Positions 1 to 9,509 are shown, counted from the stretch's first letter. The stretch is DNA of 64,000 nt from an uncultured Clostridia bacterium (GCA_947624485.1 CANQKM010000002.1:288923-352922); one strand, 5' to 3'. Numbers and translations are program-made. Notes: generated by a model from the letters alone, not told the origin.

Positions 1-1
1 A

Positions 2-1564
2 CGCGCAAAAACGATGTTCCTGTCCAATATGTCGCACGACATAAGAACGCCGATGAATGCGATAATAGGCTTCGCGACGCTCGCGGAGGCGAATATTGAC
101 AACAAGGAGCGCATACAGGAGTACCTTGCGAAAATACTTTCGTCGGGCAACCACCTTTTGAGTCTCATAAACGACATCCTCGACATGAGCCGCATCGAGA
201 GCGGCAAGCTCAACATTGAGGAAACGGAGTGCAACCTGTCCGACATATTCAAGGATATGCGCAACATCATGCAGACACAGATGCAGTCGAAGCAGCTCAA
301 TTTCTACATGGACACACTCGACGTTACGGACGAGGAGGTTTACTGCGACAAGCTGCACGTAAATCAGATGCTGTTAAATCTTTTGAGCAACGCGATAAAG
401 TTCACGCCCGCGGGCGGAACGGTGTCGCTCACGATTGCTCAAAAGCCCGACGCGCCGAAGGGCTACGCGTCGTACGAGATACATATAAAAGACACCGGCA
501 TAGGCATGAGCGAGGAATTTTTGAAGCATGTATTCGAGCCGTTCGAGCGTGAGAGAAACTCGACCGTGAGCGGTATACAGGGTACGGGCCTCGGTATGCC
601 TATCGCAAAGAGCATAGTCGACGCGATGGGCGGCACTATAGCCGTGCAGAGCGAATGCGGAAAGGGTACGGAATTTATTATAAACCTGAAGCTCCGCCTC
701 GTGAGCGAGCCGAAGAAGTTCGGACGTATACACGAGCTTGAAGGACTGCGCGCGCTCGTCGTTGACGACAGCTTCACCACCTGCGACAGCGTCGCGAAAA
801 TGCTCATGCGTATCGGTATGCGCTCCGAGTGGACGCTGCGCGGCAAGGAAGCGGTGCTGCGCGCAAAACAAGCCGTCGAAATGGGCGACGAGTTTTACGT
901 GTACATAATAGACTGGGCGCTGCCGGATCTGGGCGGACTCGAGGTCGCGAGACAGATACGCTCGATAGTCGGCGACACAGTGCCGATTATAATACTGACG
1001 GCGTACGACCTCAATGTTGTAAAGGACGAAATGGGCGACGTGAACGTTACGGCGATGTGCAATAAGCCTTTGTTTATGTCGGAGCTTCGCGACACGCTTA
1101 TATCGGCGCTCGGCAAGGGCGACAAGAACACCGACGACGCGCCCGTTATACCGAAGCTCGACGACCTCAGGGGCAAGCGTCTGCTCCTCGTCGAGGACAA
1201 CGCGTTAAACCGTGAAATAGCCGAGGAAATACTCGCGGAGAGCGGCTTCACGGTCGAGACTGCCGTTGACGGCAGCGTCGCGGTGGATAAGGTTAAGAAT
1301 TCAAAGCCCGGCTACTATGACGCTGTGCTTATGGATATACAGATGCCGATAATGAACGGCTACGAGGCGACGCGCGCGATACGCGCCCTCGACAACAAAG
1401 AGCTTGCGGACATACCGATCGTTGCAATGACGGCGAACGCGTTCGACGACGACCGTGAGGAGGCGTTCAAAAACGGTATGAACGAGCATATAGCGAAACC
1501 GATAAACGTAGGAAAGCTGACGGAGACACTGAGACAGATTTTGAAGCAGGGCGGACGACCGTAA
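2..1564 (+). CDS. hybrid sensor histidine kinase with two receiver domains (5' truncated by window edge)
   Basis: The open frame runs in from the left edge, so the sensor part lies outside. The visible part starts just before the H-box (SHDIRTP, phospho-acceptor His near nt 35). A HATPase_c domain follows, with an N box (NLLSNAIKF) and G boxes (DTGIGM, GTGLGMPIA). Then come two receiver domains. The first (nt ~740-1130) carries the phospho-acceptor in IIDWALPD. The second (nt ~1180-1555) carries VLMDIQMP and the conserved Lys in AKPIN. This order is typical of membrane-linked hybrid kinases that pass phosphate His-to-Asp. No separate response regulator lies next to it. The ATG at 14 is internal and is not a plausible start, because it would cut the HisKA helix. 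The next gene begins 22 nt downstream and may be co-transcribed. Confidence 0.93.
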   Translation, partial: RAKTMFLSNMSHDIRTPMNAIIGFATLAEANIDNKERIQEYLAKILSSGNHLLSLINDILDMSRIESGKLNIEETECNLSDIFKDMRNIMQTQMQSKQLNFYMDTLDVTDEEVYCDKLHVNQMLLNLLSNAIKFTPAGGTVSLTIAQKPDAPKGYASYEIHIKDTGIGMSEEFLKHVFEPFERERNSTVSGIQGTGLGMPIAKSIVDAMGGTIAVQSECGKGTEFIINLKLRLVSEPKKFGRIHELEGLRALVVDDSFTTCDSVAKMLMRIGMRSEWTLRGKEAVLRAKQAVEMGDEFYVYIIDWALPDLGGLEVARQIRSIVGDTVPIIILTAYDLNVVKDEMGDVNVTAMCNKPLFMSELRDTLISALGKGDKNTDDAPVIPKLDDLRGKRLLLVEDNALNREIAEEILAESGFTVETAVDGSVAVDKVKNSKPGYYDAVLMDIQMPIMNGYEATRAIRALDNKELADIPIVAMTANAFDDDREEAFKNGMNEHIAKPINVGKLTETLRQILKQGGRP

Positions 1565-1586
1565 TATTGCAAAGGAGTTGATAAAA

Positions 1587-2699
1587 TTGTCGGATTATTT
1601 CGGAAAGGACACGCCGAAGCTCGGCTTCGGACTTATGCGCCTGCCCAAGAAGGACGACGTAACGGACATTGAACAGACAAAGGAAATGGTGGATATGTTC
1701 CTCGGCGCGGGATTTACATATTTCGATACCGCGTACGTGTACGGAACATCGGAGGCAGACACAAAAATCGCGCTCGTTGACAGACATCCGCGCGACTCTT
1801 ACACGCTCGCGACAAAGCTGAACGTGAATATGATGTCGCATGACGAGGCGAGCGCGAAGCAGCAGTTTTTCACAAGTCTCGAACGTACGGGGGCGGGGTA
1901 TTTCGATTACTACCTGCTCCACGCCGTATCGGCGAAGAACCGCGGCACGTTCGACAGCTACGGTATTTGGGACTTTGTGAAGGAGCAGAAGGAAAAGGGA
2001 CTTATAAAGCACGTGGGATTTTCGTTCCACGACTCGCCGGAGGTGCTTGACAGCGTGCTGAACGAGCATCCCGAGGTGGATTTTGTACAGCTGCAGCTTA
2101 ACTACGCGGACTGGGAAAATCCGAAGGTAATGTCCCGCGCGAACTACGAGACGGCGCGCGCTCACGGCGTTTCGATAGTCGTAATGGAACCCGTGAAGGG
2201 CGGCACTCTCGCCGATCCGCCGGAGGAGATAAAGAAGCTGTTTAAGGACTACAACCCGGACGCTTCGTACGCGTCGTGGGCGATACGCTTCGTCGCGTCG
2301 CTCGACGGCATTTTAACGGTGCTGTCGGGAATGTCGAACACGGAGCAGATGCGCGACAACCTGTCGTACATGAAGGACTTTAAACCGCTTAACGACGAGG
2401 AACAGGCTATAATACGCGAGGCGCAGAAGATTTTGGACAAATTGTCGGCTATCCCGTGTACGGCGTGTCACTACTGCACCGGCGGCTGCCCGAAGAAAAT
2501 AGCGATACCCGATATTTTCGCGGCTGCGAACAAGCGGCTCGGCGGTCAAAGTGACGAGGCGGCGAAGGACTACGAAAAAGCCGCACCGGAGTACAGACGC
2601 GCGTCCGACTGCGTAAGATGCGGACAGTGCGAGCGCGTATGCCCGCAGCATATCAAGATAATCGACAATCTCGCAAAATGCGCGGATATGTTTGAGTGA
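1587..2699 (+). CDS. aldo/keto reductase with C-terminal 4Fe-4S ferredoxin-type module
   Basis: A 370-residue NADPH-dependent aldo/keto reductase of the iron-sulfur subgroup common in anaerobes. The TIM-barrel part begins KLGFGLMRLP and has the catalytic Asp/Tyr region FDTAYVYG. The C-terminal third carries two cysteine clusters, CTACHYCTGGCP and CVRCGQCERVCP, which match ferredoxin-type cluster ligation. The substrate cannot be told from sequence. I take the TTG at 1587 as the start because AAAGGAG (1571-1577) lies 9 nt upstream. The in-frame TTG at 1578 touches the ribosome binding site and would leave no spacer. Confidence 0.9.
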   Translation: MSDYFGKDTPKLGFGLMRLPKKDDVTDIEQTKEMVDMFLGAGFTYFDTAYVYGTSEADTKIALVDRHPRDSYTLATKLNVNMMSHDEASAKQQFFTSLERTGAGYFDYYLLHAVSAKNRGTFDSYGIWDFVKEQKEKGLIKHVGFSFHDSPEVLDSVLNEHPEVDFVQLQLNYADWENPKVMSRANYETARAHGVSIVVMEPVKGGTLADPPEEIKKLFKDYNPDASYASWAIRFVASLDGILTVLSGMSNTEQMRDNLSYMKDFKPLNDEEQAIIREAQKILDKLSAIPCTACHYCTGGCPKKIAIPDIFAAANKRLGGQSDEAAKDYEKAAPEYRRASDCVRCGQCERVCPQHIKIIDNLAKCADMFE

Positions 2700-2721
2700 C
2701 AGAATTAAGGAGGAACAACTT

Positions 2722-5700
2722 ATGAAAGCAAAAAAATTTACGGCATTTATCGCCGCGCTGGCGATGATCATATCGATATTGCCGACAAGCCTTATTACTG
2801 CGGCAGCAGAGGAAGATCCCGTCAGGCTAACCTCGATGAGATTCAGAGCTCATCCGCGGACGTACAGCATTTTTGAGAACTCGGAGAATTTGCCGACGGA
2901 TTTGCTGTGGGCGGAATTTAACACCGCGATAGACCATACGGCGAGTTATGATAAAAATTCAAGGACGTATAAGCTAGACGACAGCTATTATCAGATTGAA
3001 ATCTCGCGCCCGACACACGGCCCGAGCACAGCGCCGCACCAGCCGGTGACAATCGTTCCGAACAACGACATTACGGGTATTGTTAAGGACGAGGTTGACG
3101 GTCAACTGCACCGCTACCACGGCTGGCACATAGGAGAGGCGGTTGAAACGGACGCGGACAGCTTGTTTGAAGCGGACGACAAAACCGAGTATAAGGTCGG
3201 CGAATATAAAGCAACGCTGCAGAAGCTTCAGACAACGGAAAGACCGACAGACTTTGATACAACCAAAGCCATGCCGAAGGAACAACAAGGTGAACCGAAA
3301 GAAATTAAGATTGTACACGTTACATACACGCTCAGCAAACAAGACATAGAAGACGGTTATAGGCTGAAATGCCCTATGGAACAGGATGCGCAAGAACAGA
3401 TACAGGAACTTGCGATGGTCGGAGATATGCCGGCGGTTATCGCGCCGAAGGCTGACTGCACCGAGGCGATTAAGAATGAGAAGCCGGAAAAGGTAGTTTC
3501 GGGCTGGCAAGTCGTAACGGGAGAGGCTGACGGTAAGCCCACACTCAGCGGAGCGATAGGAGATTACCTTCCCGAGGACGGTAAGGAAGGCTTTAGCGAC
3601 GGGAAAAAAGACAACGAGATAAAGCTTCAGGCGATACTAAAGGAGCCGACGTCGTACGCGTATGAGATTACGAAAGACGATGAATCACAAGCGTTCCCGA
3701 CTATGGAGCCGAACGACACGACCGAGTCCGCGTCGTTCAACAAGCTCGCGGGCAGCACGGAAGAACCCAAAACGGTCGAATACAACCCGACAGAGTCGGC
3801 GGAGCCGCTCAAGCTGCGCATTGTAAACAAGGGTAATACGCGCGAGTACATTCAGGTAACGTCGGACAGCGACACCTTCAGCTTTAAGCTGAACAATTTA
3901 AACGCGGGAAAAGGGAAGGCGGACCAACTGTACAGTGAGGGCGGTCTCAGCGACAGCAACGGACAATTCTACATACCGTCCAAAGCCGATATAGATCAGG
4001 CGCCGCAATCAGACTGGGTGAACTACGCGGAGCTTGTTATCACACCGAAGAAGGGGCTTGCGGTCGGCACTCATACGGCGAATATAAAGACGCGCTGCTA
4101 CAACAGCAGGGTTATGATTTGGAATGTCTGCAAGCTTACGGTTGACATTTCAAAAAAGCAAGTCTTTGTCGAGCCGCAGAGCACCGAGAAGTTTTACGGT
4201 CAGGAGCTTACCGACGCGAACATTATGTGCAAAGTGTACGATGACGATGATGGCAGCAAATTGCTCGAAGAAGGCGTGACGGCGGCACAGCTCGGCGTTA
4301 ATGTCAAAAGCGAAGGTATGAAAAAGGAAGCCGAGGTCAACGGCGGTGACAAAGAAGGCGTATATTCTTTCACAGACGTTACGGAAACGAGCAACAGTAA
4401 TTATAATGTTACCATTAAATCGGACACCAACACAGGCATAACCGTCCAAAAGACCACACCGCGGGTAAACACCGTTTCGGCGACAGGTATAAAAGACGGC
4501 GCCACGCTTTCGACCTCGAAAGTATCGGGTATGTATGTAAATTCATATTCACATGAGGAAGTCAAAGGCACATGGGATTGGGTAAACGGCAATCAAGAGA
4601 TACGTAAGGGAGAAGGTCCGACGGTACAATGCGATTATCAATTTACGCCGAATGATAAGGATAACTACGACACCCCCCTTCCGGGAAAAGTAAATATTGT
4701 GGTTTCCGAAGTGACTCCGACGAACCTCCAAGCGAAACCGTCATCGCTTACAAAAACATATAACGGTAAGCCGCAGTCGCCGAGCTTTACATGGGCGAGA
4801 ATCGGATCGTTCCGCGAGGATCTTGTGACGGTAACATACAAAAAAGTAGAAGACGGCAACCTGAGCTTTGACGACGAGGATTACCGCGATTATAAAGCAG
4901 AAGCGCCGACAGAAGCGGGAATATACAAGGTTCACGCCACCTGTCCCGGAACGGATAGTTCGGTAAGAGCTTATTCGGCGGGCGATACTACCGCGATTTT
5001 CACAATAGCACCGCGCACGCTTCAGGCGGATTTTTCGGGAAGCGTTGTGAACAAGGCGTATGACGGTACAACAAATGCCGAGATAAACCCGAACAATGTT
5101 ACGTTTAAGAATAAGGTAAATTCCGCAGACGATGTTAAGATTAAGACATCAGCGGTTTCCAAGGCGACATTTGCCGACGCCGGTTATGATCCGCACTATC
5201 CTAAGACCGTAACCGTAAGCGTTGACTGCAAGGACGCGCTTGATGGCGCGAGCGCTTCAAACTACACGCTCGGAGAAGGTCTTTCAACGTATCACACGAC
5301 GGGCTACATATCGTCGCAGCGCCCCGTTAAGCTTGAACTGACGGCTGAAAACAAGACGATAACAAAACCGTACGGCGTGCCGTTCGTACTCTCCGTACAG
5401 AGCTATCAGGCGGCTGCGGATCAGCCCGAAGGTCACGGACTAGTGAACACGGACTCGATTTCGGCCGTAAAAGCAACCCTGACGGCGGCGGACAGTAACG
5501 GCGCAGATGGCACGGCGGCTGAAGCCGCTGTAGGCGAATACACGGTAAAGGCGACCACGCCGCAGGTATCGGGATACAACTACTCGATAACGGACGACGC
5601 GCTCGGTACTCTTGAGGTTGTAAAGGCGGACGTGATTTCCGAGGGTGAAGTGACCGCGCAGAACGGCAAGGAAGGAAATATGCTTTCAAGCGTAAAACCC

Positions 5701-7614
5701 GAAGGCGCGTTTGTGAATAAGAATAACGCGTCTATGAAGGTGCAGGGCGACCTTCGCTGGAAAAACGGAAACACACCGCTTCAAAGCGGCAAGCACAGCT
5801 ACGAGTGGGAATTTGTTCCGACCGGTGAGGACGCGAAAAGGTACAACTCGCTGACGGGCAGCGCATACGTTACGGCGGGCAATAAGGATCCCGTGCCGAT
5901 TAAGTTTGACGAGACGAATAAAGAAGTGACATACGACGGAAATTCGCACGCCATGACTGCCGCATCGACCGTGCAGGGTGCGGAGATTACGATTGAATAC
6001 CGGAAAACCGATATAGAGCTTCACTCCGATACGCCCGATACAGAGAATTGGCTGCGCGCCGCGCCGAAGGACGCGGGTACGTATGAAGTCCGCGCGACGG
6101 CTGCCGCATTCGGTGACTACGCGGAGAATGAGGAAAGAACAACCTTGATCATTCTTCAGGCAGAACCCGAGGGAAGCGTAACGGCGGGAAATGTCGACAA
6201 GGGCGCTTATCTCAGCGATTCGACGCTTACGCCGTCGTTCACGGGCGTAGACGGCGAGCCGCTCGAAGGTGAGGCGATGTGGCGCTACCAGGACGGCGTT
6301 GCACCGGGTATGATTCTCGTTGATTCGAGCAAGGACTACGAGTGGGAATTTGATCCGACAGACGATAACTACAAGAGCGTTAGAGGTACGTCAAAGGTTG
6401 AGTTTAACATTGACGCGCGTAAGGCGGAAGCGGAGATTTACAACCTGCCGGAAGGCTATGATGAGGGTATAGGCGATTACGCGCGCGTGAACGTTGATGG
6501 AACTAACCTCAAGGCGGGCGATAAGATCCAATTCTTCCGCGACGCTCAGATGACCGATCCCGAAAGCGAAATAATCACCATAACGGATGAAATGAGCGGT
6601 AAAACGAAGGTCAATATCGACGACGACGCGCTCAATTCCGGCAGCGGCGTGCTGTATCTGCATATAGAAGGCTCGTCGGCTGTGGCTGAAATCCCGTATA
6701 AGACGCAGATAGGCTTCAGACTGAATCCCACTCAGGTTTATATGGCGCAGGGTGATGAGAAAACGATTTCGGTTGAAAAATCCGACGACAGCTACGTTTT
6801 ACAGGGTACCGAGTGGACAGTGCCGCAGGACAGCACGGTGACTGTAACTCCCGCGCAGGACGGCGCGTCGGCGGCGGTTACGGGTAATGCCCAAGAAGGA
6901 AACGCGACGATCACCGTGACGGCGACATTCGCGCACCCCGATCCGCTGGAAACAGGAAAGACGGTTACGACGACGAATTACGCGACTGTAACGATAACGA
7001 GCGAGCAAGCTCCCGATTACGTTTACACAACAAAGGACGCGACCGACATTACGTCCACGGGCGCGACGCTTAACGGCAGTATCGAAATAACAACCCACGG
7101 CGAGACGATAACGCCGAGCGCGGTAGGCATGTTCCTGATTTGGGAACAGGGCAGCGACGAGCAAATAAGATACGGCGATAAGAGTCCGATCGTGTTCAGC
7201 GAGGCGGGCGAGCATGAGTATAATCTCGCGGTAGACGGACTGAAGCCCGACACGACCTACGTGTACCGGGCAATCGGTATGGCGGGTGATACGATTACAA
7301 ACGGCGCGGAGGTTACGTTTAAGACAAAACCTGCAATAAAAGCCGAAAACCTCTCGATAACAAGCGAAGGCAAAGCAACGGCGAAGATTAAAAACACCGG
7401 TTCGGCCACGATGGAGATTTCGCTCATAGCCGCGTCGTACGACAATGACGGACGGCTCGCGGGAATAAACATGGAAACGCAGCTTGTGGAGGTCAACGGC
7501 GAAAGCGAAATTACAGCGGATATACCCGACTCGGGTACGAAGCTAAAGGCGTTTTTGTGGAACACAAAGACGTGCGAAGCGCTTGAGAAAGCGGTTGACG
7601 CGACGGCGCAGTAA
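2722..7614 (+). CDS. large secreted Ig-like repeat protein (MBG/YDG-type repeats)
   Basis: A 1630-residue secreted protein. Residues 1-30 form a signal peptide (MKAKKF, hydrophobic core, AAAEEDP). From about residue 480 there is a chain of MBG/YDG-type Ig-like repeats, recognised by KFYGQEL, KTYNGKPQS, KAYDGTTNA and VTYDGNSHA. A BIG2-like domain sits near 1330 and an FN3-like domain near 1433. The last ~90 residues (LKAFLWNTKT...) resemble the C-termini of two other secreted proteins here, at 10194-15827 and 47652-50387. No SLH, LPXTG or catalytic motif is visible, so a structural or adhesive role is inferred. The start is the ATG at 2722, 8 nt after AAGGAGG (2707-2713). A TTG at 2692 would place charged residues before the signal peptide. 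Confidence 0.8.
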   Translation: MKAKKFTAFIAALAMIISILPTSLITAAAEEDPVRLTSMRFRAHPRTYSIFENSENLPTDLLWAEFNTAIDHTASYDKNSRTYKLDDSYYQIEISRPTHGPSTAPHQPVTIVPNNDITGIVKDEVDGQLHRYHGWHIGEAVETDADSLFEADDKTEYKVGEYKATLQKLQTTERPTDFDTTKAMPKEQQGEPKEIKIVHVTYTLSKQDIEDGYRLKCPMEQDAQEQIQELAMVGDMPAVIAPKADCTEAIKNEKPEKVVSGWQVVTGEADGKPTLSGAIGDYLPEDGKEGFSDGKKDNEIKLQAILKEPTSYAYEITKDDESQAFPTMEPNDTTESASFNKLAGSTEEPKTVEYNPTESAEPLKLRIVNKGNTREYIQVTSDSDTFSFKLNNLNAGKGKADQLYSEGGLSDSNGQFYIPSKADIDQAPQSDWVNYAELVITPKKGLAVGTHTANIKTRCYNSRVMIWNVCKLTVDISKKQVFVEPQSTEKFYGQELTDANIMCKVYDDDDGSKLLEEGVTAAQLGVNVKSEGMKKEAEVNGGDKEGVYSFTDVTETSNSNYNVTIKSDTNTGITVQKTTPRVNTVSATGIKDGATLSTSKVSGMYVNSYSHEEVKGTWDWVNGNQEIRKGEGPTVQCDYQFTPNDKDNYDTPLPGKVNIVVSEVTPTNLQAKPSSLTKTYNGKPQSPSFTWARIGSFREDLVTVTYKKVEDGNLSFDDEDYRDYKAEAPTEAGIYKVHATCPGTDSSVRAYSAGDTTAIFTIAPRTLQADFSGSVVNKAYDGTTNAEINPNNVTFKNKVNSADDVKIKTSAVSKATFADAGYDPHYPKTVTVSVDCKDALDGASASNYTLGEGLSTYHTTGYISSQRPVKLELTAENKTITKPYGVPFVLSVQSYQAAADQPEGHGLVNTDSISAVKATLTAADSNGADGTAAEAAVGEYTVKATTPQVSGYNYSITDDALGTLEVVKADVISEGEVTAQNGKEGNMLSSVKPEGAFVNKNNASMKVQGDLRWKNGNTPLQSGKHSYEWEFVPTGEDAKRYNSLTGSAYVTAGNKDPVPIKFDETNKEVTYDGNSHAMTAASTVQGAEITIEYRKTDIELHSDTPDTENWLRAAPKDAGTYEVRATAAAFGDYAENEERTTLIILQAEPEGSVTAGNVDKGAYLSDSTLTPSFTGVDGEPLEGEAMWRYQDGVAPGMILVDSSKDYEWEFDPTDDNYKSVRGTSKVEFNIDARKAEAEIYNLPEGYDEGIGDYARVNVDGTNLKAGDKIQFFRDAQMTDPESEIITITDEMSGKTKVNIDDDALNSGSGVLYLHIEGSSAVAEIPYKTQIGFRLNPTQVYMAQGDEKTISVEKSDDSYVLQGTEWTVPQDSTVTVTPAQDGASAAVTGNAQEGNATITVTATFAHPDPLETGKTVTTTNYATVTITSEQAPDYVYTTKDATDITSTGATLNGSIEITTHGETITPSAVGMFLIWEQGSDEQIRYGDKSPIVFSEAGEHEYNLAVDGLKPDTTYVYRAIGMAGDTITNGAEVTFKTKPAIKAENLSITSEGKATAKIKNTGSATMEISLIAASYDNDGRLAGINMETQLVEVNGESEITADIPDSGTKLKAFLWNTKTCEALEKAVDATAQ

Positions 7615-7621
7615 TTAAGCT

Positions 7622-8239
7622 ATGAACATCGCGGAAGAGCAGAATTTATGCGAAAGACATTTGTTCGGCGGCGTATTGCCTGCCGAATATGAGGGAAAAT
7701 ACAGGATAGGCGTTAGGTGTGACGCGGAAAGTCACACCTGCCGCCTTACGTTGTACCGCGCACGTGACGGGCGCTATAAAACGCTGTTTTCGTGCGGCGG
7801 TGTGATAGGTAAAAACGGAACGGGTAAGGCTGCCGAGAGGGACATGAAAACACCCCTCGGCACTTACGTTACGGGGCGCGCGTACGGCATAAAGGACGAT
7901 CCCGAAAGCCGCGTGCCGTACACGAAAATCACGGAGGATATGTACTGGCGCGGCGACAGTGAGCACGCGGATTACAACACGCTTGCGTATGCGTCGGAGC
8001 TGCCCGCAGATACCGATTTTTCGCACGACGAGCATCTTATCGAGTACGCGCCCGATTATAATTATTTTCTTGACATAGGCTACAATGCGTGCCGTGCGCC
8101 GTACGTCGGAAGCGCGGTGTTCCTGCACTGCATGCCCGACGGTAAAACGGCGACGGCTGGGTGCATTGCCGTAGCGGAGGATGATATGGCGAGGGTGCTT
8201 AAAACCGTTACCGAAGGCACGATTATTACGATTTATTAA
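7622..8239 (+). CDS. L,D-transpeptidase-like protein (YkuD fold), no export signal
   Basis: A 205-residue protein whose C-terminal half fits the YkuD fold. It has FLHC (His169) and TAGC (Cys181), matching the family His...(S/T)xGC active-site pattern. The GVIGKNG and DMKTPLGTY motifs are typical of the YafK/YcfS side of the family. Such enzymes normally act outside the membrane, making 3-3 peptidoglycan crosslinks or attaching proteins. Here the frame has a stop six bases upstream of the ATG and no hydrophobic N-terminus, so no signal peptide can be added. The gene starts 8 nt after the Ig-like repeat gene, with no good ribosome binding site, which suggests translational coupling. Activity is inferred from fold and motif only. 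Confidence 0.75.
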   Translation: MNIAEEQNLCERHLFGGVLPAEYEGKYRIGVRCDAESHTCRLTLYRARDGRYKTLFSCGGVIGKNGTGKAAERDMKTPLGTYVTGRAYGIKDDPESRVPYTKITEDMYWRGDSEHADYNTLAYASELPADTDFSHDEHLIEYAPDYNYFLDIGYNACRAPYVGSAVFLHCMPDGKTATAGCIAVAEDDMARVLKTVTEGTIITIY

Positions 8240-8252
8240 GGAGGTTACCGGG

Positions 8253-8774
8253 ATGAAGGATTTTTTGCAGCTTGCAAAGGACAGGTATTCCGTGCGTATG
8301 TTTGACGGCGCGGATATACCGAAAAACGATGTGGAAAAAATAATAGAGGCGGGCGTTTGCGCGCCGACGGCGGTAAACAATCAGCCGTTCAAAATATGGG
8401 TTTTCGAGAGTGAGGAGGCGCGTGAAAAGCTGTTAAGCTGCACAAAAATGCAGTTTATCGCGCCGGCGAAGGTAATATTCATGATCGGTGCCGATCCGTC
8501 GGCAGCGTGGGTGAGACAGTACGACGGCAAGAATTTCGCCGACGTGGACGCGCCGATCGCCGCAACGCACATGATGCTCGCGATACACGATTTGGGCTAC
8601 GGCTCGACGTGGATAGGGCATTTCGACGTGAATAAGGTAAAGGAGCTTTTTCCCGATACGGAGAAGTACGACCTTATCGCGCTGCTGCCGGTGAGCGGTA
8701 TTGCAGACGGCTGCGAGCCGTCGCCGCGCCATACCGAATACAGAGACAGAAACGAGATCATGGAAGTGTGCTGA
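8253..8774 (+). CDS. nitroreductase family protein
   Basis: A 173-residue FMN-dependent nitroreductase-family protein. The N-terminal signature RYSVRMFDG, followed by IEAGVCAPTAVNNQPFKIW, forms the flavin-binding part. GYGSTWIGHFD and the final ALLPVSGIADG complete the fold. The physiological substrate is unknown; members reduce quinones, nitro compounds or flavins. The start is the ATG at 8253, 8 nt after AAGGAGG (8238-8244), although the open frame extends further upstream. It ends just before a palindromic terminator and faces ogt on the other strand. Confidence 0.9.
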   Translation: MKDFLQLAKDRYSVRMFDGADIPKNDVEKIIEAGVCAPTAVNNQPFKIWVFESEEAREKLLSCTKMQFIAPAKVIFMIGADPSAAWVRQYDGKNFADVDAPIAATHMMLAIHDLGYGSTWIGHFDVNKVKELFPDTEKYDLIALLPVSGIADGCEPSPRHTEYRDRNEIMEVC

Positions 8775-8776
8775 CC

Positions 8777-8838
8777 GGGGACACTAAAATTAGGGACACT
8801 AAAAAACGGGGACACTAAAATTTTAGTGTCCCCGTTTT
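8777..8838. repeat. GGGGACACTAAA repeat cluster ending in a 36-nt perfect palindrome
   Basis: Three direct copies of the 12-mer GGGGACACTAAA lie here, at 8777, 8792 (one mismatch) and 8808. One inverted copy lies at 8822. The last direct and the inverted copy form an uninterrupted palindrome at 8803-8838, with arms AAAACGGGGACACTAAAA and its complement. It lies between the convergent nitroreductase and ogt genes, and each side ends in a T run, so it should act as a bidirectional terminator. The same word recurs inside the trp genes at 57.2-58.9 kb. Confidence 0.9.
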
Positions 8839-9293
8839 CATATGTTATGCTTTTCAAGGCTTAAAAGCCGGCGTTTAATATCCTCGCGTCCGGCGTAGCC
8901 GCCGAGCGAGCCGTCACCCTGTATGATTCGGTGGCACGGGATAACGATAAGCAGACGGTTGCGGTGTATCGCGTTGCCGACCGCTCTCGCCGCACGCGGA
9001 TTGTTAACCATGCGCGCGACGTCGCCGTAGGAGCGCGTTTCGCCGTAGGGTATTTTCATGGTGGCTTCAAGCACGGCGCGGGTAAACGGCGTGCCGCCGT
9101 ATTTTATTTTAATGTCAAATTCCGTTCGTTCGCCGTCGAAGTATTCCCAAAGCTCGTTTGCGCACGCAGCCGTTTCCGCTGTTTCGTGTTCGATGCCGTC
9201 CGCGTAATCGAAGGTTATATCGGTTATGTATTCTCCCTCGCTCGCTATCGCGATTTTGCCGATAGGGAAGTCGTAATACCATACAAATCTCAT
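8838..9293 (-). CDS. ogt: methylated-DNA--protein-cysteine S-methyltransferase
   Basis: A 151-residue suicide enzyme that moves the methyl group from O6-methylguanine onto its own cysteine. The active-site motif IPCHR places the acceptor at Cys120. The surrounding family features are IPYGETRSYGDVA, the arginine-finger region RAARAVGNAIHRN, and GSLGGYAGR. The length and the short N-terminal RNase-H-like domain are normal for Ogt/MGMT. The stop codon overlaps the last base of the palindrome. A well-formed promoter lies 18-46 bp upstream (9311-9339), so it is probably a single-gene unit. Confidence 0.95.
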   Translation of the reverse strand: MRFVWYYDFPIGKIAIASEGEYITDITFDYADGIEHETAETAACANELWEYFDGERTEFDIKIKYGGTPFTRAVLEATMKIPYGETRSYGDVARMVNNPRAARAVGNAIHRNRLLIVIPCHRIIQGDGSLGGYAGREDIKRRLLSLEKHNI

Positions 9294-9310
9294 AGTCTCA
9301 CCCCGTAATT

Positions 9311-9339
9311 ATTTTACCACAAAGCCGCATTTTTGTCAA
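9311..9339 (-). promoter_or_regulatory. promoter of ogt
   Basis: On the minus strand, TTGACA (9339-9334), a 17-nt spacer and TAAAAT (9316-9311), with TGTGG just before the -10. It is back to back with the tRNA-Arg promoter: only 7 bp separate the two -35 boxes. Confidence 0.85.
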
Positions 9340-9346
9340 AAAACTC

Positions 9347-9375
9347 TTGACAATCGCAGTGCTGTGTGGTAATAT
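9347..9375 (+). promoter_or_regulatory. promoter of tRNA-Arg
   Basis: TTGACA (9347-9352), a 17-nt spacer and TAATAT (9370-9375), with the extended element TGTGG. The predicted start is near 9382, about 27 nt before the tRNA. Confidence 0.85.
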
Positions 9376-9408
9376 ATTTGAAGTGATTTTCGGAAGCGGA
9401 AATCATAT

Positions 9409-9485
9409 GCGCTCGTAGCTCAGCTGGATAGAGCGTTCGGCTACGAACCGAAAGGTCGGGGGTTCAAGTCCCTTCGGGCGTACCA
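9409..9485 (+). tRNA. tRNA-Arg (anticodon ACG)
   Basis: A complete cloverleaf of 77 nt. The acceptor stem is GCGCTCG/CGGGCGT with two G-U pairs, and the D stem is GCTC/GAGC. The anticodon stem is TTCGG/CCGAA around loop CTACGAA, with anticodon ACG at 9443-9445. The T arm has loop TTCAAGT, and the encoded CCA end is 9483-9485. A34 is expected to become inosine and read CGU, CGC and CGA. Confidence 0.97.
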
Positions 9486-9509
9486 CGTCGCACCGTGCGG
9501 CAGTTTTAC

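Noticed and set aside
2692..2721. TTG start at 2692 for the Ig-like repeat protein
   Set aside because: It would overlap the previous gene and add ten charged residues before the signal peptide. The ATG at 2722 has a proper AAGGAGG spacing.
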